Shown here one piece after another: positions 1 through 6,252 of a stretch of DNA of 6,252 nucleotides. Numbering within the stretch: the stretch's first letter is position 1; every line of letters begins with the position of its first letter. Position numbers and translations under genes: made by a program. Under the pieces are notes generated by a model. That model searched no databases. It was given only the letters and a program-made list of their open reading frames with translations, and had not been told where the DNA came from. This DNA is from a bacterium (lineage in GTDB: Bacteria > UBA3054), in NCBI GenBank assembly GCA_017538635.1, contig JAFYIM010000017.1:1-6252 (forward strand). The letters are read 5' to 3'.

Positions 1-1
1 G

Positions 2-1672
2 AACGCCTTCCTTGATTTAACGCACGCCAGGGACGACTACAATAACCGCCGATACTGGGCGCGCTACGGCCTCTACGACCAGCCCGAGAAGCCCGTCAAG
101 GAGCTCATGGAGTTTCCAGACGATATGCCGGAGGAGTTCCGCTTCTTTTTGGAGGGATTGCAGTATTACTACCGTGACGATCCCGGGACCGCCAGGGAAC
201 TTTGGGACAGGGTGAAAGCGCTGCCCGCCAACAAGAAGATCTACTGCGAGAACTGGGCGCGGACGCTGACGGCCGACTCGTATTCCGAAAGCGATCCCTA
301 CAGGACCATCAGGGAACTGGAGGAGATAAGGAAGGAATTGCAGAAGAAGACGCAATTCGATCCGAAGCTTGCCGCCTGCTTGTTAAGATGCGAAGCCTCG
401 AGCTACGCCGCCGTGACCAATTATCCCCAGGCCATGAACTGCTACTTCGCCCTGAACCTTCTCGGTTTCAGAAGGGAGGAAATGATACACAATATCGCCA
501 ACCTCATCATGAAGAGCGAAGGATTTGACCTTGAGATCGCCGCCAAGAGCCAGGCGGTCGCGAAAATGACGACCTGGCACGCCGCGACGCTTTATTCCAA
601 TCTGCGCTTAGGTACGCTCGACATCGTAGACATGGAGGCGATCGCAAACTGGCTCAAAGCCCTGAAGAAAGAAGGGCGCCTTGAGGACGTGGCGGACCTT
701 GCCGCGGTCGCGGCCTACAGGATAGGCGACAACGGGCTAATAGAGGACGCCATTAAGAGCGCAAGGTATATGTCGCCGTTCGCGGGCTGGATCATGGCGA
801 AAAAGAAACTCTCCGACGGAAAGCGCGCCGAGGCGGAAAGCGACCTTGCGACGCTCTTCTTCAGCTTCCCCAACATGACGCCCGAACTGAGGAACGCCAT
901 CGGGCGCGAACTAAGTTTCCTCTACCTCTCAGACCAGCGCTACAAGGAAGCCCTGAAGCTTTCCCTTGCCGTCGATGACTGGCAGGAAGCCTCCTACATC
1001 GCCGAGCAGGTCATGACCATAAAAGAGCTTGAGCACTACATCAAGGAAAGAGAACTTGAGAGTCCCAAAGACGACATCAACACGCCGAGACTGAAATATC
1101 TCTTGGCCCGCCGCCTGGCGAGGGAAGGCGACCTGAAGGACGCTTCGCTGTATTTCCCGCGCCTGGCCAAAGCCAACGCCGACCAGATCATGGCCTCTCT
1201 GGCCATCGGCAAAAACACGACTCTTCCCGCCTCCGAAAGAGGCTTGGCCATCGGCGACGCCGCCAGGGGCATCTACTACGGCGGGGAGCCGCTCTTTGCG
1301 ACCGAGAACGCTCCGGACTGGTTCTCAAGCGAAGGCAGAGAGCCGCGCTCATATTTCCTCCGCGACCGCTCTCAGAGCAGACTGGCGCCCGTCAGTGAAG
1401 ACGAGGAGAGGAGAGTGAATCTGCACGCCAAGCGCATTCCGGCTAGGCAAATGTGCCTTGACAACGCTGTGAGCCAGGTCTGGCTGGCGGTCGAACTGCT
1501 GCCGGACGACTCGGATGCTCTCGCCGAGCTTTTATTGGAAGCCGGCCGCTGGACCGAGAACAGGGACCTCGAAACTTCCCGAAAATTCTACGAGACTCTG
1601 ATCAGGCGCTGCCCCTCCACCGCCCTGGGCCAGGAAGCCCAGGATCTGCGCTGGTTCCCCCAGGCTGAATAG
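2..1672 (+). CDS. TPR-like helical repeat protein, 5' partial
   Basis: The reading frame is open from the left edge to a TAG at 1670-1672, giving 556 visible residues; the true start lies outside the window. The first in-frame ATG, at 107, is an unlikely start: the 35 codons before it read like the rest of the gene, and the AAGGAG at 98-103 is only 3 bases from it. The protein is almost wholly helical, with units following the TPR pattern (small or aromatic residues on helix A, Ala on helix B, Pro at the end). The clearest are at visible residues about 45-75 (FLEGLQYYYRDDPGTARELW), 123-155, 297-328 (LSFLYLSDQRYKEALKL), 362-392 (LARRLAREGDLKDAS) and 503-538. A charged, Arg/Glu-rich linker at about 427-482 breaks the solenoid before the last repeat. 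No catalytic motif or membrane segment is visible. Such solenoids usually serve as protein-binding scaffolds, but the partner is unknown. A signal peptide or N-terminal domain could lie upstream. The coding call is firm; the function is not. Confidence 0.
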   Translation, partial: NAFLDLTHARDDYNNRRYWARYGLYDQPEKPVKELMEFPDDMPEEFRFFLEGLQYYYRDDPGTARELWDRVKALPANKKIYCENWARTLTADSYSESDPYRTIRELEEIRKELQKKTQFDPKLAACLLRCEASSYAAVTNYPQAMNCYFALNLLGFRREEMIHNIANLIMKSEGFDLEIAAKSQAVAKMTTWHAATLYSNLRLGTLDIVDMEAIANWLKALKKEGRLEDVADLAAVAAYRIGDNGLIEDAIKSARYMSPFAGWIMAKKKLSDGKRAEAESDLATLFFSFPNMTPELRNAIGRELSFLYLSDQRYKEALKLSLAVDDWQEASYIAEQVMTIKELEHYIKERELESPKDDINTPRLKYLLARRLAREGDLKDASLYFPRLAKANADQIMASLAIGKNTTLPASERGLAIGDAARGIYYGGEPLFATENAPDWFSSEGREPRSYFLRDRSQSRLAPVSEDEERRVNLHAKRIPARQMCLDNAVSQVWLAVELLPDDSDALAELLLEAGRWTENRDLETSRKFYETLIRRCPSTALGQEAQDLRWFPQAE

Positions 1673-1684
1673 TCCTTGTTTTCC

Positions 1685-1713
1685 CGGCTTTTTCGCCCTT
1701 GAGGCCGTTTTCT
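1685..1713 (+). terminator. weak candidate intrinsic terminator after the TPR-like gene
   Basis: CGGC at 1685-1688 can pair with GCCG at 1704-1707. The stem can extend inward by a G-U, a U-A and a second G-U pair around a 9-base loop, and TTTTCTT follows at 1708-1714. It lies 13 bases after the stop codon, where a terminator is expected. The stem has only four strong pairs and the T-run is interrupted, so it may be inefficient or fortuitous. It overlaps the proposed -35 element of the next promoter. Confidence 0.3.
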
Positions 1714-1728
1714 TATTTATGCTAAAAT
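1699..1728 (+). promoter_or_regulatory. candidate sigma70-type promoter with extended -10
   Basis: TTGAGG at 1699-1704 resembles a -35 box. After 18 bases comes TAAAAT at 1723-1728, preceded by TGC at 1720-1722, which makes an extended -10 (TGnTAAAAT). It lies in the only sizeable non-coding gap of the window, in a locally AT-rich stretch, about 45 bases before the start of the first DUF945-like gene. It would drive the three-gene unit to its right. GATAAT at 1734-1739 is an alternative -10 but has no good -35. No operator or repeat is visible around it. Confidence 0.4.
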
Positions 1729-1759
1729 AAATAGATAATGGTTAATTGTTTACTTTTTT

Positions 1760-1764
1760 AGGAG
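1760..1764 (+). promoter_or_regulatory. ribosome binding site that sets the ATG at 1773
   Basis: AGGAG ends 8 bases before the ATG at 1773. It decides the start: the in-frame TTG at 1746 lies upstream of this site and has no purine-rich site of its own. The next ATG, at 1776, is 11 bases away and less well placed. Confidence 0.75.
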
Positions 1765-1772
1765 CTTTAACA

Positions 1773-2618
1773 ATGATGAAATATCTCCTCATAGCGCTAA
1801 TAGTCCTTCTAATAGCCCTTTGCCCCTATCTTTTGGGCAAAATGAGCGTTTCCGGGATCGAGGAGCGCTACAGGAACGCCTGTTATGAACTCGGGATTAA
1901 CCCGAGGCCGTTTAACGTTGAAAGCGGCTTCCTTTCCTCTTCGCTTACGCTGGACGAGCCGCTCTCGTCGACGATCTCGTCCATGGGTCTTGCTCCTGAG
2001 GCCGTGGATTTTTTCCGGGATTACGACCTCAGCCTGAATATAGACGTCACGCACGGGCCCATGCATTTCATCAAAAGCGCCGAGCACACCGTTATCACGC
2101 TCAGAGGTCCGGAGTGGCAGGTTACGGGCGAGGAATGGCGCACCAACAGGTTTTCAGGGCTAAGGGAACGCTATCTTAGGCTCTACGACAAGGTGTTGGA
2201 AACGGAAGGCGTAACTTTTTGCGTCAGCAATTTCTGGCTCAGGGACAACGGGCCCGGCGCCGAATTGACGGCCGGCGCTTTTTCCGTTTGGCCGGGTCTT
2301 TCCATATCCGGATTGAAATACGTTTCCGAAACGTCGGAAGATGAACTGACTTCCGGAAATCTTAGCGTCGCCCTGGTGAGTTTCGGGGAAGGAGCGCTCT
2401 CCAATCTTGTCGTGAAAGTGGAATCTAAGCCAGTCATCAGGGGCGGCTCTCAGAAAGATCTCCGCTGCGAGATCCTGGAGGGAACTGGCTCTCTGGGAGA
2501 CTTGGCCGGCAGAAAGATCGAGTTTGAAACGAAAGACCGCTTTTTCTCCCGGCTCGTCCGCTTTTTCCTGGACGAGGAAAGTTTTGAAAGTTTAATGATA
2601 GGAGGCGGAGATGACTAA
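1773..2618 (+). CDS. membrane-anchored exported protein, diverged DUF945/YdgA-like (short)
   Basis: The product is 281 residues from the ATG chosen by the ribosome binding site. An in-frame TTG at 1746 would add nine residues but lacks a binding site. Residues about 4-21 form one hydrophobic segment (YLLIALIVLLIALCPYLLG) with a Lys before it and another after it, and no evident cleavage site, so it is probably an uncleaved anchor with the rest in the periplasm. Cys17 is in the segment but follows Leu, so it is not a lipobox. The exported part has SGFLSS at 51-56 and an H-G-P at 94-96 (NIDVTHGPMHF). Both resemble motifs of the DUF945/YdgA family of inner-membrane-anchored periplasmic proteins, as I recall it. 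At 281 residues it is much shorter than E. coli YdgA (about 500) and lacks the family's C-terminal motif. The stop overlaps the next gene by 8 bases, so the two are probably translationally coupled. The molecular role of the family is poorly known; membership is inferred from short motifs. Confidence 0.8.
   Translation: MMKYLLIALIVLLIALCPYLLGKMSVSGIEERYRNACYELGINPRPFNVESGFLSSSLTLDEPLSSTISSMGLAPEAVDFFRDYDLSLNIDVTHGPMHFIKSAEHTVITLRGPEWQVTGEEWRTNRFSGLRERYLRLYDKVLETEGVTFCVSNFWLRDNGPGAELTAGAFSVWPGLSISGLKYVSETSEDELTSGNLSVALVSFGEGALSNLVVKVESKPVIRGGSQKDLRCEILEGTGSLGDLAGRKIEFETKDRFFSRLVRFFLDEESFESLMIGGGDD
2600..2605 (+). promoter_or_regulatory. ribosome binding site inside the end of the upstream gene
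   Basis: A perfect AGGAGG lies 5 bases before the ATG at 2611 and within the last codons of the preceding gene, whose Gly-Gly-Gly-Asp-Asp end it partly encodes. It fixes the start of the downstream gene and fits coupled translation of the overlapping pair. Confidence 0.8.
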
Positions 2619-3882
2619 AAAACTGATCAAGGTGGCTATCGTCGTTCTGCTTGTTATCCTTGCTTTGCTTCCCTACATCAACGGGCGCCTGGCCGAGCGG
2701 GAGATAAGGAGTTTCTTCAAACGTTCCCCCGTGGGCGAAGAAGCGGTGAGATATTACGAAAGGGGATATTTCAAATCGGACTGCATGGTGGAGTTCGACG
2801 GCTATGAGCTGATGACGAGGACGCTCTCCGAAAAAGAACTGGCGAATCTGAGGCCTATACTGACCAACATTGTTTTGCAGTCCGACTTTGCCATTTACCA
2901 CTGCCCTTCCCTGAAGGACAAGACTTTCTACTGCAAAGGCGAAGGCAAGACCGTCGTTAAAGCGCCCGGCAACATCATAAAAAACATCGACCTCAAGGCC
3001 AGCCTTGGCTGGGACGCCTGCGTCAGGGCGACTTTCAGGATCCCGGGCGGTTCCATTGAAGCCGAAAAACTTGGCGAAGTTTTCCCGGAATACGAATGGC
3101 TCTCCTATAACTGCGAGCTAAGCGACATAATAGGCGAGATGAAGATCCCCTTAGGCGGCAGGGAAGCGACCTTTAAGCTTTGCGCCAACGGGTTGCAGTC
3201 CGCCGCCGGAAGTTTCACCAATTTCGTCCTGCAGGGTTCGAGCCGCGTGATAAACGAGAACGTCAGAGCCTACTGCTTCACCGGCGACCTAGAGAACGTG
3301 CGAGGCAAAGGCTTCAACGCCAAGAACGGCAAGCTTTACTTGAACGGCAGCGTCAGCAACAAGCTGCACAACATAACTATCGACCTCAATTCCGAAGCGG
3401 AAATTGAGGAGCGCACGCTGCCCGTCGATCTCAAGCTTCAGCTCAAGAACTGCAACATCGAAAAGCTGAACGAGGTCAGGACGGCCGCGGCCGGATTAAA
3501 GCAGCAGCGTAATGCCGGCATCAACCTTGGCTTGATCTCAAAAGTTGCCGATGTTATTGAGAGCGGCAAGGAGTTCTTAAAGTGCGGTCCGGGCTTCGAC
3601 TGCGCGGGTGTCATCACGATGCCGGAAGGCGACGGTACGCTGAAGTTCCGTCTTGACACCTCGAAGGTGAAGCTGAAATCTTTTCGGGACCTTTTCCGTC
3701 TCCAGGAAAACCTAGACGGCGGCCTCGACCTCATTGTGCCGGCCGCGGCCCTGAAGGAAGGCGGGACGATGAACGAACTTTTCAACGCCACGGAAGACGC
3801 GCTGATGGGCCAGGCAGTACTCAGCAACGGTTATTACGTCATCCACAAGGACATTAGAAATCTTATTATTAACGGCAGATAA
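2611..3882 (+). CDS. membrane-anchored exported protein, DUF945/YdgA-like
   Basis: The product is 423 residues, starting at an ATG with a strong Shine-Dalgarno site. A Lys-rich N-terminus (MTKKLIK) and a hydrophobic run at 8-23 form a single anchor, leaving a large beta-rich domain outside the inner membrane. RGYFKSD at 51-57 matches the G-x-F-x-S signature near the N-terminus of DUF945/YdgA proteins. An H-C-P at 97-99 falls where the preceding gene product has H-G-P. The last residues (NGYYVIHKDIRNLIINGR) resemble the family's usual C-terminal end, roughly Y-V-x-K-x-x-x-x-G-x-L-x-x-N-G. The exported part has ten cysteines (58, 98, 108, 137, 168, 191, 222, 281, 325, 331), so disulfides are possible. 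It overlaps the upstream gene by 8 bases and ends 15 bases before the CotH-type gene. The family's biochemical role is not established; a structural or envelope role is inference. Confidence 0.85.
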   Translation: MTKKLIKVAIVVLLVILALLPYINGRLAEREIRSFFKRSPVGEEAVRYYERGYFKSDCMVEFDGYELMTRTLSEKELANLRPILTNIVLQSDFAIYHCPSLKDKTFYCKGEGKTVVKAPGNIIKNIDLKASLGWDACVRATFRIPGGSIEAEKLGEVFPEYEWLSYNCELSDIIGEMKIPLGGREATFKLCANGLQSAAGSFTNFVLQGSSRVINENVRAYCFTGDLENVRGKGFNAKNGKLYLNGSVSNKLHNITIDLNSEAEIEERTLPVDLKLQLKNCNIEKLNEVRTAAAGLKQQRNAGINLGLISKVADVIESGKEFLKCGPGFDCAGVITMPEGDGTLKFRLDTSKVKLKSFRDLFRLQENLDGGLDLIVPAAALKEGGTMNELFNATEDALMGQAVLSNGYYVIHKDIRNLIINGR

Positions 3883-3897
3883 ACGTCAGTAACAACT

Positions 3898-6252
3898 ATG
3901 AAAAGCATTATCTTTTGTGCAACGCTTTTGACGGCCCTTTCTCTCTCCGCCGTCAGGATCACGGAATTCATGGCTTCCAACAAGGGGACGATCAAAGACT
4001 CTTTCGGCGAAAGCTCCGACTGGGTCGAGCTCTACAACGACGGGGAAACGTTCTCACTGGACGGCTGGAGCCTGACGGACAACGAGACTAAGCCTAGGAA
4101 ATGGGAATTCCCCGCCACCAACTTTGTGGCCGGAACTTACATGCTCGTCTGGTGTTCGGACAGGGAGATCTCTCAGCCCGGGCAGGAAATGCACACCGGC
4201 TTCAAGCTCTCCGCCAGCGGCGAATACTTAGGCCTCTATGACAGCGAAGGGCAGGTCGCAAGCGAATACAAGCCGAAGTTCCCCTTGCAGTACGAGGACG
4301 TCTCATACGGCGACGGCTGCGTCACTGCCACCCAGGAAATTATTCTGCGCTCCACCAATTCATATTGCCGTGCGCTTGTTCCCACCAACGACAGCCTTGA
4401 TCTAAGCTGGTACAGATCGACTTTCGACGACTCTTCCTGGAGGAGCGGCAATTCCGGCGTAGGTTTTGAGAAGAGCCCGGGCGGCTCAACAGATGTTTCC
4501 GATTACATCGGCATCGACGTTATGGACGACATGTACGGCAAGAACGGCACCTGCTACATCCGCATGCCTTTCAATATCGCCGACACGCCGAACTTCCAGA
4601 AGCTTGTTCTGAGGATGCTCTACGACGACGGCTTCGTCGCTTACCTTAACGGCGTGGAAATTGCGAGAGTGAACGCTCCGCCCACCGTCAGCTGGGAATC
4701 CTGTTCGCCCACCTATCACAACGAATACAATATTTTGAAGTTCGAGGATGTGGACATCACCGATTACGTCAACCTTCTCAGGAAGGGCAAGAACGTTTTG
4801 TGCATCCACGGCCTCAACGACACCACCACCAGCTCCGACTTCCTGATGGACGCCGAATTGAGAGGCAAGGGCGTCGAGAGCATGCAGTTCAAGGAGAGAG
4901 GATATTTCACGAATCCTACGCCCGGGCGCGTCAACGGCGAAGCCTACGAGGAATTTTTGCAGCCGCCCGTCTTCAGCCATGACTCCGGTTTTTACGAGGA
5001 CTCTTTTGATTTGACGATCTCCTCTCCCGACGAGGGCGTAACGATCCGCTACACCCTGGACGCTACGGAGCCCACGACTTCCAACGGCAGGACCTACACC
5101 GCTCCTCTTCGCATCGACGAGACCACGGTCCTGAGAGTGGGCGTTTTCAAAACCGGCGCTTACAGGCCGAGGGCGACCGCCAAGACTTACGTGTTCCTTG
5201 ACGACGTTATCAGCCAGCCAAGCGGCGTCAGACCCGGCACTCAGTGGCCAAGTGGTTCCATCAACAACCAAAAGTTCGACTACGGCATGGACACGAAGAT
5301 AACCCAGTCCGCCCGCTACGGTGGTCTGATGAGGGATGCTTTCGAACAGATCCCCATGCTCTCAATAGTCGTTTCTCCCGGCAATCTCTTCAACTCTAGT
5401 ACCGGCATCTACGTCAACCCCTGGCAGGACGGCCGCAACTGGGAGCGCTTCGCCCAGCTTAACTATCTGACGCACGACGAAACGCCGGGCTTTTCTGTCA
5501 ACTGCGGTCTTAGGATCAGAGGCGGCGCCAGCAGAAGCTCCGGCAACGCCAAGCACTCCTGGCGTCTTTTCTTCCGCCGCGAGTACGGCGATTCCAAGCT
5601 TGAGTATCCGCTCTTCGGCTCCGAAGGCGCCCCGGAATTCGACAAAGTTGACTTGAGGACCGCCCAGAACTATTCCTGGAGCTGCGAAGGCGGCAACGAC
5701 GCCAGGGAAAGCATCATGTGCCGCGATGTCTTCGCCCGCGACATGCAGCGCGAGATGGGCGAACCGTACACCAGGAGCAGATATTTCCACCTGCTGCTGA
5801 ACGGCCATTACTGGGGCCTCTACCAGTTCCAGGAAAGGGCTGAGGAACACTTCGCCGAAACGTACTTCGGCGGCGACAAGGAAGACTACGACGTCATCAA
5901 GCCGGACGGCTACGTCGCCACCGTCAACAGCGGCAACATGGACGCCTGGAGAACGCTCTGGCAGATGGCCAGGGACGGCTTCACGGAAGAGACCTACATG
6001 AAGGCGGTGGGCCGCAATCCCGACGGCAGCAGGAACCGCACCTATCCCGTGGTCCTTGACCCCACCAACCTGGCGGACTACACCATCATCAACAATTTCC
6101 TGGGCAACACCGACGGTCCTCTGACCATGACGGACAGCGGCCCCAACAACTTCTTCGCCATCTACGACCGCGTGAAGCAGGGCGGCTTCAAGTATTTCTG
6201 CCACGACACCGAGCACGCCATGGTGAAGATGTATCTGAGGACCGACAAGACC
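3898..6252 (+). CDS. secreted CotH-kinase family protein with lamin-tail domain, 3' partial
   Basis: The frame is open from the ATG at 3898 to the right edge: 785 residues, no stop seen. Residues 1-18 are a signal peptide (MKSIIFCATLLTALSLSA). A lamin-tail domain follows directly at about 20-138, opening with the hallmark RITEFMASN and continuing SSDWVELYN and LDGWSLTD. Residues about 157-325 look like a galactose-binding-type beta sandwich (WYRSTFDDSSWRSG; DDGFVAYLNGVEIAR at 243-257). About 357-435 resembles the chitobiase/beta-hexosaminidase C-terminal domain (IRYTLDATEPTTSNG). From about 484 comes the CotH kinase domain: LRIRGGASR at 538-546, KHSWRLFFR at 552-560, RESIMCRD at 603-610, LLLNGHYWGLYQFQER at 632-647, a Lys in VIKPDG at 666-671 and HDTEH at 769-773. 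CotH proteins are atypical secretory-pathway kinases that phosphorylate spore coat proteins in Bacillus; the substrate here is unknown. The start has no Shine-Dalgarno site, but the signal peptide supports it. It is probably cotranscribed with the two genes upstream. Confidence 0.92.
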   Translation, partial: MKSIIFCATLLTALSLSAVRITEFMASNKGTIKDSFGESSDWVELYNDGETFSLDGWSLTDNETKPRKWEFPATNFVAGTYMLVWCSDREISQPGQEMHTGFKLSASGEYLGLYDSEGQVASEYKPKFPLQYEDVSYGDGCVTATQEIILRSTNSYCRALVPTNDSLDLSWYRSTFDDSSWRSGNSGVGFEKSPGGSTDVSDYIGIDVMDDMYGKNGTCYIRMPFNIADTPNFQKLVLRMLYDDGFVAYLNGVEIARVNAPPTVSWESCSPTYHNEYNILKFEDVDITDYVNLLRKGKNVLCIHGLNDTTTSSDFLMDAELRGKGVESMQFKERGYFTNPTPGRVNGEAYEEFLQPPVFSHDSGFYEDSFDLTISSPDEGVTIRYTLDATEPTTSNGRTYTAPLRIDETTVLRVGVFKTGAYRPRATAKTYVFLDDVISQPSGVRPGTQWPSGSINNQKFDYGMDTKITQSARYGGLMRDAFEQIPMLSIVVSPGNLFNSSTGIYVNPWQDGRNWERFAQLNYLTHDETPGFSVNCGLRIRGGASRSSGNAKHSWRLFFRREYGDSKLEYPLFGSEGAPEFDKVDLRTAQNYSWSCEGGNDARESIMCRDVFARDMQREMGEPYTRSRYFHLLLNGHYWGLYQFQERAEEHFAETYFGGDKEDYDVIKPDGYVATVNSGNMDAWRTLWQMARDGFTEETYMKAVGRNPDGSRNRTYPVVLDPTNLADYTIINNFLGNTDGPLTMTDSGPNNFFAIYDRVKQGGFKYFCHDTEHAMVKMYLRTDKT

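Noticed and set aside
107..109. ATG at 107 as the true start of the TPR-like gene
   Set aside because: The frame stays open to the left edge with the same codon character, and the only SD-like sequence is just 3 bases from this ATG.
202..528. Plus-strand open frame overlapping the TPR-like gene
   Set aside because: It is a shadow in another frame of a gene with clear helical repeats; it has no ribosome binding site or recognisable motif.
1746..1748. TTG at 1746 as start of the first DUF945-like gene
   Set aside because: It has no upstream ribosome binding site, whereas AGGAG at 1760-1764 lies between it and the well-spaced ATG at 1773.
1821..1823. Cys17 of the first DUF945-like protein as a lipoprotein lipobox
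   Set aside because: The residue before it is Leu, not Gly, Ala or Ser, and the hydrophobic stretch continues past it, so a plain membrane anchor fits better.
3864..3869. TATTAT at the end of the second DUF945-like gene as a -10 box for the CotH-type gene
   Set aside because: No reasonable -35 lies at the right distance, and the sequence is inside coding DNA that explains it.
4486..6216. Two long minus-strand open frames (4486-5271 and 5362-6216) opposite the CotH-type gene
   Set aside because: They are antisense to a gene with a convincing signal peptide and recognisable domains. Their translations are Val/Ala/Gly-rich with no known motif, as expected from the mirror of GC-biased codons.

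Overview
The window looks like a piece of a chromosome from a Gram-negative bacterium of the PVC superphylum. A Lentisphaerota, Kiritimatiellota or Verrucomicrobiota member is most likely, but this is inference. It rests on three things: a large secreted protein combining a lamin-tail domain with a CotH-kinase domain, an architecture common in those phyla; moderately GC-rich coding DNA that uses both AGG and CGC for arginine; and clear Shine-Dalgarno sites before two of the genes. I see no RNA gene, insertion sequence, CRISPR array, attachment site or origin. All four genes lie on the + strand, and coding sequence fills almost the whole window.

Layout. (1) 2-1672: the 3' part of a helical-repeat (TPR-like) protein whose start lies left of the window. 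(2) 1673-1772: a 100-base gap with a weak candidate terminator, an extended -10 promoter candidate and the ribosome binding site of the next gene. (3) 1773-2618 and 2611-3882: two overlapping genes for proteins with one N-terminal membrane anchor and a large exported domain. They share a colinear set of short motifs and appear to be diverged relatives of the DUF945/YdgA family. (4) 3898-6252, running off the right edge: a secreted multidomain protein with, in order, signal peptide, lamin-tail domain, a jelly-roll-like domain, a chitobiase/hexosaminidase C-terminal-like domain and a CotH-type kinase domain.

The last three genes probably form one transcription unit: an 8-base overlap, then a 15-base gap. 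All three products are predicted to be exported or membrane-anchored, so the cluster points to the cell envelope or surface. Whether the DUF945-like pair and the CotH protein share a pathway cannot be told from sequence. No known defence, mobile or biosynthetic system is recognisable. The points most worth a second look are the diverged DUF945-like tandem, the domain architecture of the CotH protein, and its start codon without a Shine-Dalgarno site.
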